Shown: positions 23,960-32,462 of the stretch, piece by piece
Layout: each line of letters starts with the position of its first letter
How positions within the stretch are numbered: position 1 is the stretch's first letter
Assembly: GCF_037026715.1 (NCBI RefSeq)
Contig: NZ_JBANCG010000008.1
Location: forward strand, 282,648-346,647
Direction: 5' to 3'
DNA from: Breoghania sp037026715
Lineage (GTDB): Bacteria > Pseudomonadota > Alphaproteobacteria > Rhizobiales > Stappiaceae
DNA: 64,000 bases
Position numbers and translations under genes: made by a program
The notes under the pieces: generated by a model
Seen by the model: the letters and a program-made list of their open reading frames with translations, nothing else
Database searches by the model: none
Told to the model about the DNA's origin: nothing

Positions 23960-24586
23960 ATGAGCTGGAAACGAAGCGGACGCGGGTATCATCATGGCAA
24001 TCTGAGGGAGGCGCTCCTTCGGGCGGCGCTTGATCTCATTGCCGAAAAAGGGCCGTCCGGCTTCACCGTGGCGGAGGCCGCACGCTCGGCCGGCGTCAGT
24101 CCAGCAGCCCCCTACCGCCATTTCCGCGATCGCGACGAGCTGCTCGTCGATGTGGCGCTGCGCGGCTTCGAGCTTTTCGCCGAAGCCCTGGAGACGGCGT
24201 GGGCGGACGGCGCACCGGATCCGCGCACGGCGTTCGAGCGGGTCGGACGCGCCTATCTGGCCTTCGCCAAGGCGGAGCCCGCCTATTATACGACGATGTT
24301 CGAATCCGGCCTGCCGCACGGCGCGACGCCGGAGCTTCGCGAGGCGGCGGAGCGGGCCTACGCCGTGCTGCGGCGGGCCTCCGAAACGCTGGTCGCCGAC
24401 CTTCCGGCCAAGGGCCGCCCGCCGGCCTCCATGGTGAGCTTCCACATCTGGGCCTTCACCCACGGCATCGCGTCGCTGTTCGGACGTTCCGACGAGGGAC
24501 GGCGGAAACTGCCCATGTCGCCGGAAGACCTGCTGGAGGCGGGCTTGCTGATCTACCTGCAAGGCCTCAAGCCGAAAGCCGAATAG
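23960..24586 (+). CDS. TetR-family transcriptional regulator
   Basis: Repressor-type regulator of 208 residues. The DNA-binding domain is at the N-terminus: GRGYHHGNLREALLRAALDLIAEKG, then FTVAEAARSAGVSPAAPYRHFRDRDELL, with the helix-turn-helix at about residues 36-55. The 'YHHGNLR' opening and the C-terminal part (FERVGRAYLAFAKAEPAYYTTMFE) match the WHG/TetR_C_13 subgroup. No ligand or target can be assigned; no clear efflux or metabolic partner gene is adjacent. Confidence 0.9.
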   Translation: MSWKRSGRGYHHGNLREALLRAALDLIAEKGPSGFTVAEAARSAGVSPAAPYRHFRDRDELLVDVALRGFELFAEALETAWADGAPDPRTAFERVGRAYLAFAKAEPAYYTTMFESGLPHGATPELREAAERAYAVLRRASETLVADLPAKGRPPASMVSFHIWAFTHGIASLFGRSDEGRRKLPMSPEDLLEAGLLIYLQGLKPKAE

Positions 24587-24860
24587 GCGACCGGAACGGG
24601 CGCGTTGCGACGCCCGGCGCAGACGCGCCAAAGCGTCCGGCACAGGGCCGGCATGGCGTCATTTTGAAGGCGGCCTGGGGGCAGAACGGATTATTTTTTG
24701 TTAATTTGAAAGAGGTTGTGGAGGCGACGAAAGTCCCTCTCGCGAAAGGGGGATCCCTCCGCGGCGCCTTTCAAGGCGACCGGGACGGAGCGATCCCGGA
24801 CCATTCGTTCGACTGGCTCGCATCACATCAGCACGAGCCTCTTCGCAGGGAATAGCAATC

Positions 24861-25118
24861 ATGCGTCGTATCGTTGTTTCCGCTACAGCCGTCGCTCTGC
24901 TTGCCTCCGCCACCGCTGCCTTCGCAGCCCAGACCACGACCGGCACGGTGAAATCGTTCAACCACAAGAGCATGACGCTCACGCTCAAGGACGGCGCGAA
25001 GTATCGCCTTCCCGAAGGCTGGAAGAACCCCGGCCTGAAGGCGGGCGAAAAGGTGGCCGTCACCTACGACGTGAAGGCCGGCAAGCGCACCGCCAGCAAC
25101 GTCGAAATCCGCAAGTGA
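24861..25118 (+). CDS. DUF1344 small exported protein
   Basis: An 85-residue protein with an N-terminal signal peptide (RRIVVSATAVALLASATAAFAA) and a mature DUF1344-type domain of about 60 residues (TTGTVKSFNHKSMTLTLKDG, YRLPEGWKNPGLKAGEKVAVTYD). Such proteins are probably small periplasmic beta-barrel-like domains of unknown role. ATG 24861 has AGGGAA at suitable distance. It is monocistronic. Confidence 0.85.
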   Translation: MRRIVVSATAVALLASATAAFAAQTTTGTVKSFNHKSMTLTLKDGAKYRLPEGWKNPGLKAGEKVAVTYDVKAGKRTASNVEIRK

Positions 25119-25611
25119 CCTCCCGCCTGGGGGAGGATCCGACACTCCGCCCCCACGGCACCCGCCGGACCTGAGAGAGACCGGCGGAATGGGCGGTGGC
25201 CGACATAGTGCTGATCCTCCGCGGCACCGGCCGCCGCCCTTCCCCGCCCGCGAACCAAATCGCCTCGCCGCCTTCGCCGCGGCCATGGCCTGCAGGCCGC
25301 CGACCGACCGGATGGGCCAGCGAACGTTTTCCGCTCCCCTGATGCGATCCGGCCCCATGGCCTCTCGTCCTCCTTTTCCGAGCCTCGAAACGCGTGTCCG
25401 GTAACGAACGTCGCGATACTTCGCGCAAGCGCATCTCGAGATGCGCATGGTCAGAGCGGCCAAATCGAGCAGAAAACAGCCCCCTGAACACGCCAGAACG
25501 CATGGCCGGAAACGGCCCGCGAACGCGTGCGGAAAATCCGTCCGCGCCTCTCTTGACAGCGCCGTTGCATGCAACCATGTTAATGTTATTCACATTCACA
25601 CGAGGTCAATC
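25119..25611. other. Intergenic stretch without a recognised gene
   Basis: About 490 bp between DUF1344 and DUF2852. Open frames on both strands here are Arg/Gly-rich and match nothing I know. The last 60 bp are AT-rich and probably hold the DUF2852 promoter: TTGACA at 25553-25558 is a good -35 candidate, with CATGTT 17 bp on as a weak -10. Confidence 0.4.
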
Positions 25612-26067
25612 ATGACGGCAGCAGCCTCTGTCACGAACAAGCTCGATGAAATGGGACGGCCCGCGTGGATCGCCGTCATGATCATCGGCTTCATCGTTTT
25701 CTGGCCGCTGGGACTGGCTGTCCTGGCTTACTTGCTCTGGAGTGGACGCATGGGATGTCACGCACGCGGTTCCGACCGCTTTGAACGCAAGATGCAGCGC
25801 ATGCATGAAAAGATGGACCGCATGCGCTCGCGCATGGGCGGCCGCGACTGGTGGGAGCGCTCGCCGTCCTCCGGCAACGCCGCCTTTGACGAATACAAGG
25901 CGGAGACGCTCAGGCGGCTTGAGGAAGAGCAGGACGCCTTCCACGATTTCCTGGAGCGGCTGCGCATGTCCAAGGACCGTCAGGAGTTCGACCAGTTCAT
26001 GGCCGAGCGCCGCGGCAAGGACACGACCTCCGGCACTGACCGGCCCGAGGAACGTCCGGAAGCCTGA
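25612..26067 (+). CDS. DUF2852 membrane protein
   Basis: A 151-residue protein of the alphaproteobacterial DUF2852 family, function unknown. One strong transmembrane segment (PAWIAVMIIGFIVFWPLGLAVLAYLLWSGRM, about residues 17-47) is followed by a cytoplasmic charged, coiled-coil-like tail (FERKMQRMHEKMDRMRSRMGG ... FDEYKAETLRRLEEEQDAFHDFLERLR), which carries the family signature. ATG 25612 follows CGAGGT; a longer reading to 25441 has no support. A Rho-independent terminator follows. Confidence 0.88.
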   Translation: MTAAASVTNKLDEMGRPAWIAVMIIGFIVFWPLGLAVLAYLLWSGRMGCHARGSDRFERKMQRMHEKMDRMRSRMGGRDWWERSPSSGNAAFDEYKAETLRRLEEEQDAFHDFLERLRMSKDRQEFDQFMAERRGKDTTSGTDRPEERPEA

Positions 26068-26096
26068 CCCCGTCGCTTCCCCGCGACACCAACGAA

Positions 26097-26128
26097 GCGC
26101 CCGCCCCACCCGGCGGGCGTTTTCGTTT
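26097..26128 (+). terminator. Rho-independent terminator after the DUF2852 gene
   Basis: Stem GCGCCCGCC (26097-26105) with GGCGGGCG (26112-26119) and the run TTTTCGTTT. It lies 30 bp past the stop. Confidence 0.8.
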
Positions 26129-26263
26129 GCCCGCCCGGCGCGGTTCACGACGATAACGTGAGGCCCGACGCGCAAACATGCTTGCAGCCGAGACGTTTCT
26201 TTCCGACAGTTGCGGCGAAGGAGCCCAAGGGGCACCGGAGGCCCTGCCAGGGAGGCGCGCCAC

Positions 26264-26896
26264 GTGAGCACGGATATTCTGCACCCGCTTCTTCTGGTCT
26301 ATGCGGCCTATGTCATTGCGGTCGCGAGCCCCGGCCCCTCCAACATGGCCATCATGGGCACCGCGATGAACGAGGGGCGCGGCCCGGCGGTGGCGCTGGC
26401 GCTCGGCATCGTCACCGGCAGCCAGACGTGGGCGCTTCTGGCCGCGACGTGGCTTTCCGCCGTGCTGACCACCTTTGCCGGGGCGCTCTTCGTCATCAAG
26501 ATCGCGGGCGGCCTCTATCTGATCCATCTCGCCTGGAAATCGGCGCGCGCAGCGCTAAGCGCACGCCCGGCCGGGCCTATCGCGCCGGCCAGACCGTCAA
26601 GCCGCACCCGTCTCTATCGCCGCGGCCTGCTGTTGCACCTGACCAACCCGAAGGCGGTGCTGGGCTGGATCGCGATCATGTCGCTCGGTCTTCGTCCCGG
26701 CGCTCCCGCCTACACGCTGCCGGCGATTCTCGCGGGCTGCGCCCTTCTCTCCGTCGTCATCTTCGTCGGCTATGCGCTGGTCTTTTCCACCAAACCGATG
26801 GTGACCGCCTACCAGCGGGCGCGGCGGTGGATCGAGGGATCGCTGGCCCTCGTCTTCGGCTATGCCGGCATCCGCCTGCTCGCCTCCAGACCGTGA
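26264..26896 (+). CDS. LysE/RhtB-family amino acid exporter
   Basis: Inner-membrane exporter of 210 residues with six helices, likely moving amino acids or related compounds out of the cell. The N-terminal AVASPGPSNMAIMGTAMNEGRG matches the LysE signature 'PGP', and LHLTNPKAVLGWIAI is the second conserved block. The start is GTG 26264 with a strong GGGAGGCGC site at proper spacing, rather than the upstream ATG at 26210. It lies 64 bp upstream of the YcaQ-like gene. Confidence 0.88.
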   Translation: MSTDILHPLLLVYAAYVIAVASPGPSNMAIMGTAMNEGRGPAVALALGIVTGSQTWALLAATWLSAVLTTFAGALFVIKIAGGLYLIHLAWKSARAALSARPAGPIAPARPSSRTRLYRRGLLLHLTNPKAVLGWIAIMSLGLRPGAPAYTLPAILAGCALLSVVIFVGYALVFSTKPMVTAYQRARRWIEGSLALVFGYAGIRLLASRP

Positions 26897-26960
26897 CGCC
26901 ATCCGCCTTTGCGAGGCAAAACGGGCTGCGCGCGCTCTCCTTCGTTGGCATAGTGACGCC

Positions 26961-28175
26961 ATGACACTGCTGATCCAGAATCGCGACGCCCGCCGTCTGC
27001 TCATCGATGCGCAAGGCCTGTCGATCCCTCCGCGCAGCCGGCTTTCGCCCAACGAACTATACGCGCTCATCGAGAAGCTCGGTTTCGTGCAGCTCGACAG
27101 CATCCAGACCGTGGAGCGTGCGCACCACCACATCCTTTTCGCACGCACGCAAGGCTACCGGCAGACCGACCTCAAGCGGCTGCACGAGCGCGACCGCGTG
27201 CTGTTCGAGAACTGGACGCACGACGCCTCGGTGATCCCGGCGCGGTTCTTCCCCTACTGGAAGCACCGGTTTGCGCGCAATCGGGACCGGCTTCTGGAGC
27301 GCTTCACGAACTGGCAGCGCGAGGAATTCGCGCACATGATCGGCGAGGTGCTGGCCCACATCCGCGACAACGGCCCGACCATGGCGCGCGAGCTCGGCAA
27401 TGACACGGGCCCGAAAAAGTCGAACGAGGGCTGGTGGGAGTGGCATCCGACCAAGACGGCGCTGGAATATCTGTGGCGCACGGGAGCTCTCGCCATCGTG
27501 CGGCGCGAGGGGTTCCAGAAGGTCTATGATCTGACCGAGCGGGCGATACCGCGCGAGCATTTCGAGCGGGAGGTCTCCCAAGGAGACTTCGTGGAATGGG
27601 CCTGTTCATCGGCCATGGAACGGCTCGGCTTCGCGACGCCCGCCGAAATCGCCGCCTTCTGGGATCTGGTGACGCTGGAGGACGCCAAGGCCTGGTGCGC
27701 GGATAGCCTTGCGGCTGGCGCGCTCTTCGATGTGGACGTGGAGAACGCCGACCGCACCACGCGTTCGGCCTTTGCGCGACCCGACATAGCGGAGGCGATT
27801 GCCGCCGCACCGGAAGCGCCCTCGCGGCTGCGCGTTCTGAGCCCGTTCGACCCGCTGATCCGCGACAGGGCCCGCACCGAACGCCTGTTCGGCTTTCGCT
27901 ACCGCATTGAGATTTTCGTGCCCGAACCGAAACGCGAATATGGCTACTACGTCTTCCCGCTGATGGAGGGCGACCGGCTCATCGGCCGCATCGACATGAA
28001 GCACCACCGCAAGGAGAGCGAGCTTCGGGTTTCGGGGCTTTGGTGGGAACCGGGGGTGCGAAAGTCGGCCGGGCGGACGGCGAAGCTTGAAGCCGAACTC
28101 GACCGCATCCGGGCCTTCACGGGGGCGGAGCGATTGGCGTTTGCGCGGGAGAGCGGAAACACGTGCGCAACATGA
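26961..28175 (+). CDS. AlkZ/YcaQ-like DNA glycosylase (HTH_42 family)
   Basis: A 404-residue winged-helix protein of the AlkZ/YcaQ family, whose studied members unhook interstrand DNA crosslinks and remove alkylated bases. The catalytic Q-x-D motif is visible in LGFVQLDSIQTVERAHHHILFAR near residue 40. The family blocks FENWTHDASVIPARFFPYWKHR and RLRVLSPFDPLIRDRARTERLFGFRYRIEIFVP are present. The C-terminus includes IGRIDMKHHRKESELRV. ATG 26961 gives the usual length; an upstream ATG at 26862 is unlikely. Activity is inferred from family. Confidence 0.88.
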   Translation: MTLLIQNRDARRLLIDAQGLSIPPRSRLSPNELYALIEKLGFVQLDSIQTVERAHHHILFARTQGYRQTDLKRLHERDRVLFENWTHDASVIPARFFPYWKHRFARNRDRLLERFTNWQREEFAHMIGEVLAHIRDNGPTMARELGNDTGPKKSNEGWWEWHPTKTALEYLWRTGALAIVRREGFQKVYDLTERAIPREHFEREVSQGDFVEWACSSAMERLGFATPAEIAAFWDLVTLEDAKAWCADSLAAGALFDVDVENADRTTRSAFARPDIAEAIAAAPEAPSRLRVLSPFDPLIRDRARTERLFGFRYRIEIFVPEPKREYGYYVFPLMEGDRLIGRIDMKHHRKESELRVSGLWWEPGVRKSAGRTAKLEAELDRIRAFTGAERLAFARESGNTCAT

Positions 28176-28248
28176 GGAAACGTTGGACGCAAAAACGCCC
28201 GCTCCATGAGGTCGAGGCAACGTCTTTTCTCGCCATGTGAGTTTCCTT

Positions 28249-28896
28249 ATGCGCTTCCTCGTCCTGCTTGTCGTCTCTCTCGTGCTCAGCTCCTGCGGCT
28301 CCACGCCTGTCACCGAATTCGCCGACAGCGGCAACGCCTACCGGCTCAAGCCCGGCAACACGTACCTCGTCAGCTTCTTTGCCGGACAAGGCGGCAAGAT
28401 GTCCAACTCAAAGCAAATTTTCCGACATGTCTCCTGTCCGGTCAGCCCCGAGGGAGACTTCGGCAGCTGTGCCAAGGACGAATACGAATTCAACATGGTG
28501 CCTACGACGAAAATATCATTCGAGCACACGTTACCGGTCGCCGGCGTGAACGGCGTTCGCATGACTTTCACAACCAGTCCGATGGAAGGCACCGGCCGCT
28601 ACGCGCTCACCACGAAGCTTCCGCTGGTCAAGACCCAATATTCGACGATCGTCCGCATCAAGACCTTCACCTGGGTCGCGGAATTCGCGCCCGACACGGT
28701 GGTCGTCCTGCCGCCGGACGGCCAGGGCGAGGTCTGGACGGAGCGCGCCCGCGAGAGCCTCGCCGCCGTCATGGGCGACAAGGTGAAGGGGCTCCGGTTC
28801 GTCGCCGCGCGCAAGGTCTCGACGGACTGCACGGACAGGAAGAACCTCTTCGGCATGAAGACGGAGAAGTATTTCGACTGCAAACTGATGGAGTAA
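28249..28896 (+). CDS. Hypothetical lipoprotein
   Basis: A 215-residue protein I do not recognise. The N-terminus MRFLVLLVVSLVLSSCGS is a clear lipoprotein signal with lipobox LSSC. Two cysteine pairs may form disulfides (HVSCPVS...FGSCAKD, and TDCTDRK...YFDCKL). The mature part is mixed beta-rich, suggesting an envelope protein. ATG 28249 is chosen; GTG 28237 is in frame and possible. It stands alone between the YcaQ-like gene and a type-3 repeat. Confidence 0.75.
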   Translation: MRFLVLLVVSLVLSSCGSTPVTEFADSGNAYRLKPGNTYLVSFFAGQGGKMSNSKQIFRHVSCPVSPEGDFGSCAKDEYEFNMVPTTKISFEHTLPVAGVNGVRMTFTTSPMEGTGRYALTTKLPLVKTQYSTIVRIKTFTWVAEFAPDTVVVLPPDGQGEVWTERARESLAAVMGDKVKGLRFVAARKVSTDCTDRKNLFGMKTEKYFDCKLME

Positions 28897-29020
28897 TAGA
28901 GCGGGACCGCGAAATGTTGGGGGAACGGATCGCGCCGGTTCCACGGATTCGCGCCGGATCCCGTTTCCATGGGCACCGCGCGCGCGTTGCAGCAATTCGC
29001 ATCCGGTCCGCCAAACCCTC

Positions 29021-29160
29021 CGGCGTCATCCCGGACGCGACGCGGCGCGAAGTGCCGCTTCGCAGATCCGGGATCTTCCCTCGGAGCCTGCCGCGCGAGG
29101 TCCCGGGTCTGCACCGCAGCCCTGACGTGCCGCAGTGCGCCCGGGATGGCACCGGAGAGT
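29021..29160. repeat. Type-3 intergenic repeat, copy C2
   Basis: Reverse-orientation homologue of 16690-16800: GTCATCCCGGACGCG (29023-29037), CGCAGATCCGGGATC (29064-29078), GGTCCCGGGTCTGCA (29098-29112) and CTGACGTGCC (29123-29132). The tail CCCGGGATGGCACCGGAGAG closes a long imperfect hairpin with the front. Confidence 0.75.
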
Positions 29161-29236
29161 GCGCCGGGAAGAAGGGAATGCCCCTCCACTCCTGACGCAA
29201 CGCTTTCCCAATCTTTCCTGTGTTAATTCTGCCGGT

Positions 29237-29881
29237 ATGACCGTCCAACCGGCCTCCCCCATCGCGGCACCTGTCGAACGGCGCCGCCCCGATCGTCGTA
29301 TGGCCAGCCGGCGCAAGCCGCGCACGCCGCTTGTCCGGCTGCTGGCACGGCTTGGAATGATGGCGCTCGGCTGGGGCGCGGCGGTGACGCTGATCGCATT
29401 CTCAAGGCTCGTCGGCGACGACCGGCCGCTCGATGGCCGGATGGCGACGATCCTCGCGATCTTCTTTGCCGGCGGCGTCATCGGCGCGGTGACGGCCTTT
29501 CCAACCGCGGTCATGCTCGTGCTGCGGCGGCCGCAGAAGACGGCACGGTTCGCAGCCATGGTGGTCTCGCTGACGCTTGGCACGGTCGGCTTCACCGGTT
29601 TCCTGTTCTATCTGCATTTCAACCGTTATTATGCGACCTGGCATGCTGACCCGTTTACCCGCGACTGGGTCTGGCAGACGCTGTTCACCGGCGCACAGGC
29701 CGTCTACATCTTCGCCGTGACCGGGCTGCCGCTGCTGTTTCCGGCCGGCATTCCGCTGCTTTTCGTGGCGGGCCTCATGTTTTCGCGCACCGACGGGCGG
29801 CGCGGCTGGCGTCCGCAGGATGGGCCGATACCGCGCGGCGATCGCCGGAGCGGCGGCAAAGGGGCACGCGGGCAATTGTGA
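29237..29881 (+). CDS. Hypothetical four-helix membrane protein
   Basis: A 214-residue protein not assigned to a family. The N-terminal 40 residues are Pro/Arg-rich and cytoplasmic; four hydrophobic helices follow (LGMMALGWGAAVTLIAF, ATILAIFFAGGVIGAVTAF, AAMVVSLTLGTVGFTGFLFY, VYIFAVTGLPLLFPAGIPLL) and the tail is basic. ATG 29237 gives the natural start; the longer frame runs into a repeat. It sits 60 bp upstream of purB on the same strand; such proteins are common before purB in Rhizobiales, though I cannot show a link. Confidence 0.7.
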   Translation: MTVQPASPIAAPVERRRPDRRMASRRKPRTPLVRLLARLGMMALGWGAAVTLIAFSRLVGDDRPLDGRMATILAIFFAGGVIGAVTAFPTAVMLVLRRPQKTARFAAMVVSLTLGTVGFTGFLFYLHFNRYYATWHADPFTRDWVWQTLFTGAQAVYIFAVTGLPLLFPAGIPLLFVAGLMFSRTDGRRGWRPQDGPIPRGDRRSGGKGARGQL

Positions 29882-29944
29882 TCCCCCCCGTTTCCTGCTA
29901 GACGGCGCGCGACCCTCCCCTTCCTGAAAATGAGGCCCGCGCCG

Positions 29945-31273
29945 ATGATCCCGCGCTATTCCCGCTCCGAGATGACCTCCATCTGGTCGCCGGAAGCAAA
30001 ATTCCGCATCTGGTTCGAGATCGAGGCGCACGCCGCCGATGCGCTGGCCGAACTGTGCGTGATCCCGAAGGAAGCCGCGAAGACCATCTGGGACAAGGCC
30101 AAGAACGCCACCTTCGACGTGGAGCGCATCGACGAGATCGAGCGCGTGACCAAGCACGACGTCATCGCCTTCCTGACGCATCTGGCCGAAATCGTCGGGC
30201 CGGAGGCGCGCTTCGTCCATCAGGGCATGACGTCTTCGGATGTGCTCGACACCTGCCTCGCCGTGCAGCTCGCGCGTGCCGCCGACCTGCTGATCGGCGA
30301 TCTCGACAAGCTGCTGGAGGCGCTGAAGCGCCGGGCGATGGAGCACAAGGACACGGTCACCGTCGGCCGCTCGCACGGCATCCACGCCGAGCCCGTCACC
30401 TTCGGGCTGAAGCTCGCCGAGGCCTATGCGGAATTCGCCCGCAACCGCGAGCGGCTCGTCGCCGCCCGCAAGGACATCGCGACCTGCGCGATCTCGGGCG
30501 CCGTCGGCACCTTCGCCAACATCGATCCGCGTGTCGAAGAGCATGTGGCGGAGGCGATGGGGCTGTCGGTGGAGCCGGTCTCCACGCAGATCATTCCGCG
30601 CGACCGCCACGCGATGTTCTTCGCGACCCTCGGCGTCATCGCCTCGTCGGTGGAACGGCTCGCCATCGAGATCCGTCACCTGCAGCGCACCGAGGTTCTG
30701 GAGGCGGAGGAATATTTCTCGCCCGGCCAGAAGGGCTCCTCGGCCATGCCGCACAAGCGCAACCCCGTGCTCACCGAAAACCTCACCGGCCTTGCCCGCA
30801 TGGTGCGCTCCTACGCCTTCCCGGCGATGGAGAACGTGGCGCTGTGGCACGAGCGAGATATATCGCATTCCTCCGTGGAGCGCATGATCGGGCCGGACGC
30901 CACCGTGACGCTCGACTTCGCGCTGGTGCGGCTGACCGGCGTCATCGACAAGCTGCTGGTCTATCCCGAACGCATGAAGGGCAACATGGACCGGCTCGGC
31001 GGGCTCGTTCATTCGCAGCGCATCCTGCTGGCGCTGACCCAGGCCGGCTGCTCGCGCGAGGACGCCTACCGTCTCGTCCAGCGCAACGCCATGAAGGTGT
31101 GGGACAGCTACCACGTCTCCGGCTCTGCGACCGTCGACTTCCTGGAAGAGCTTCTGGCGGACAAGGACGTCAGGTCCTATCTGTCGGAGGAAGAAATCCG
31201 CGAGCGCTTCGACATCGCCTATCACACCAAGCATGTGGACACGATCTTCAAGCGGGTGTTCGGCGAGGTGTGA
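29945..31273 (+). CDS. purB: Adenylosuccinate lyase
   Basis: Purine enzyme (442 residues) acting twice: splitting SAICAR to AICAR and adenylosuccinate to AMP, each time releasing fumarate. Signatures: RYSRSEMTSIWSPEAKFRIW at the start, TKHDVIAFLTHLAE, QGMTSSDVLDTC, GRSHGIHAEPVTFGLK with the general acid/base His, and the flexible loop GSSAMPHKRNP. ATG 29945 gives the MIPRYSR start seen in many homologues; ATG 29930 is possible. Other purine genes (purC, purS, purQ) lie 5-8 kb away. Confidence 0.97.
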   Translation: MIPRYSRSEMTSIWSPEAKFRIWFEIEAHAADALAELCVIPKEAAKTIWDKAKNATFDVERIDEIERVTKHDVIAFLTHLAEIVGPEARFVHQGMTSSDVLDTCLAVQLARAADLLIGDLDKLLEALKRRAMEHKDTVTVGRSHGIHAEPVTFGLKLAEAYAEFARNRERLVAARKDIATCAISGAVGTFANIDPRVEEHVAEAMGLSVEPVSTQIIPRDRHAMFFATLGVIASSVERLAIEIRHLQRTEVLEAEEYFSPGQKGSSAMPHKRNPVLTENLTGLARMVRSYAFPAMENVALWHERDISHSSVERMIGPDATVTLDFALVRLTGVIDKLLVYPERMKGNMDRLGGLVHSQRILLALTQAGCSREDAYRLVQRNAMKVWDSYHVSGSATVDFLEELLADKDVRSYLSEEEIRERFDIAYHTKHVDTIFKRVFGEV

Positions 31274-31315
31274 GCCCTCCCCAAGAGACAACGGCCACGA
31301 CAAGACGATCTGCCC

Positions 31316-31870
31316 ATGAAAACCGCTGAAGCCGATATCCTCATCGTTCCGGGCCTTGGAAATTCCGGGCCCGACCACTGGCAGACGCGCTGGGAGGCGA
31401 AGCTTTCGACCGCCCGACGTGTCGAGCTCGGCGATTGGGATAGGCCGCACAAGGCGCAGTGGATCGAACGGCTGGTGCGGGCGGTGAATGTGGCGGAAAA
31501 GCCGGTGGTGATCGTCGCCCATTCGCTGGGCGTCGTCACGGTGGCCCATGCGGCGCCGGAGTTCGACGCGGGCAAGGTGGCGGGCGCCTATCTCGTCGCC
31601 ATGCCGGACGTCGAGGATGTGAGCCGCATACCGGCGCCGGTTCCGGGCTTCGCGCCCATTCCGCGCGAGGTCCTGCCGTTTGCGAGCGTTCTGGTGGCGA
31701 GCCGTACGGACCCTTATTCGCCGTGGGCCAAGGCGGAGACGATCGCGCATGCCTGGGGTTCGCAGTTTCAGGATGCGGGCGATGCCGGCCACATCAATGC
31801 CGACAGCGGCCAGGGCCCGTGGCCGGAGGGACTGCTGTCGTTCGCCAAGTTCATGTCGCGACTGGGGTAG
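31316..31870 (+). CDS. RBBP9/YdeN-family alpha/beta hydrolase
   Basis: A 184-residue serine hydrolase of the RBBP9/YdeN family. Visible elements: ILIVPGLGNSGPDHWQTRWE at the start, the nucleophile elbow VAHSLGVVT (Ser), the acid residue near SRTDPYSP, and the catalytic His in GDAGHINADSG. The substrate is not known. It follows purB by 42 bp on the same strand. Repeats begin directly after its stop. Confidence 0.9.
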   Translation: MKTAEADILIVPGLGNSGPDHWQTRWEAKLSTARRVELGDWDRPHKAQWIERLVRAVNVAEKPVVIVAHSLGVVTVAHAAPEFDAGKVAGAYLVAMPDVEDVSRIPAPVPGFAPIPREVLPFASVLVASRTDPYSPWAKAETIAHAWGSQFQDAGDAGHINADSGQGPWPEGLLSFAKFMSRLG

Positions 31871-31905
31871 CGAGGGCCGGAGCCTTCCGGGCGTCGCACC
31901 AGCTG

Positions 31906-31943
31906 CCCATCCTTCGAGACGCCCGCTTACGCGGCCTCCTCAG
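31906..31943. repeat. REP-like element A3, left part (interrupted)
   Basis: CCCATCCTTCGAGACGCCCG...GCGGCCTCCTCAG matches the first three quarters of copy A1 and stops at CTCAG (31939-31943). The missing end CTCAGGATGACG appears at 32163-32174, after an inserted segment. Confidence 0.75.
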
Positions 31944-32162
31944 AGGCTGGCCCGAAAATGGTAACCGGTTCTTCGCCTCGGATTCTACGCGCCTTCATAC
32001 CCCTCCATCGTCATCACCCGGCGAAGTCCAGGTGATCCAGCGCGCGCCCCGGATGCTGCGGCTGGAGGTGGATTGCCCGGACTTCGCCGGGCAATGACGG
32101 CGGAGAGACATGAGCGTGAGAGGTTGAAAGCGCGTGTCCCGTTACCGTTTTCGGACCGAGCT
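31944..32162. mobile_element. Putative 219-bp MITE-like insertion in a REP element
   Basis: This segment splits a REP-like hairpin, with CTCAG repeated on both sides (31939-31943 and 32163-32167). Its ends are imperfect inverted repeats: left AGGCTGGCCCGAAAATGGTA and right, read inward on the other strand, AGCTCGGTCCGAAAACGGTA, continuing AACCGG / ACGGG; about 20 of 25 positions agree. The middle holds a type-2 repeat. There is no coding frame, so movement would need a transposase from elsewhere. The CCGAAAA...GGTAACCGG end also resembles rhizobial palindromic elements, so a mosaic of repeats is the alternative. Confidence 0.55.
32006..32112. repeat. Type-2 palindromic intergenic repeat, copy B2
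   Basis: Reverse-orientation copy of the element at 2053-2158: CGTCATCACCCGGCGAAGTC...GATCCAGCGCGCGCC and GGATTGCCCGGACTTCGCC...GGGCAATGACGG. Loops differ but stems are kept, a sign of hairpin structure under constraint or recent spread. Confidence 0.8.
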
Positions 32163-32263
32163 CTCAGGATGACGCTGTATGTGCGGATGTTTTCTTCAGA
32201 AATAACAAAACGATAACGTCATCCTGAGGAGGTCGCGAAGCGGCCGTCTCGAAGGATGGGCAA
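32163..32263. repeat. REP-like element: A3 right end and full copy A4
   Basis: The short piece CTCAGGATGACG (32163-32174) completes the interrupted A3. At 32216-32263 there is a full copy (CGTCATCCTGAGGAGG ... CCGTCTCGAAGGATGGGC) in inverted orientation to A3, as with the A1/A2 pair near position 200-320. Confidence 0.75.
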
Positions 32264-32462
32264 CCGGCGCGATGTGAGGCAATCGGCGAACCAATCGAGA
32301 CCTCGGTCGGCCCTCCTTCTCTTCGGGCCTCAGCGCCCGCGCTCGCCTTTCCCTGGCTCGCCCCTCTTGAAGCCCGTCCCGCCCGGGTCTACCAAACATT
32401 CAGGACCCGCGCCGCCTCCCGATTTCCGGCGCCGTCCCCACTGAATTTGCAAAGAGAACACC

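Noticed and set aside
25060..25599. A 179-codon minus-strand ORF between the DUF1344 and DUF2852 genes
   Set aside because: Overlaps the end of DUF1344, has Arg-rich low-complexity product, and no ribosome site or family.
29402..31792. A 796-codon minus-strand frame over purB and the hydrolase gene
   Set aside because: It spans two convincing plus-strand genes and has no recognisable domain.
2053..32112. CRISPR array among the palindromic repeats
   Set aside because: Repeats are dispersed single copies without regular spacers and no cas gene is present.
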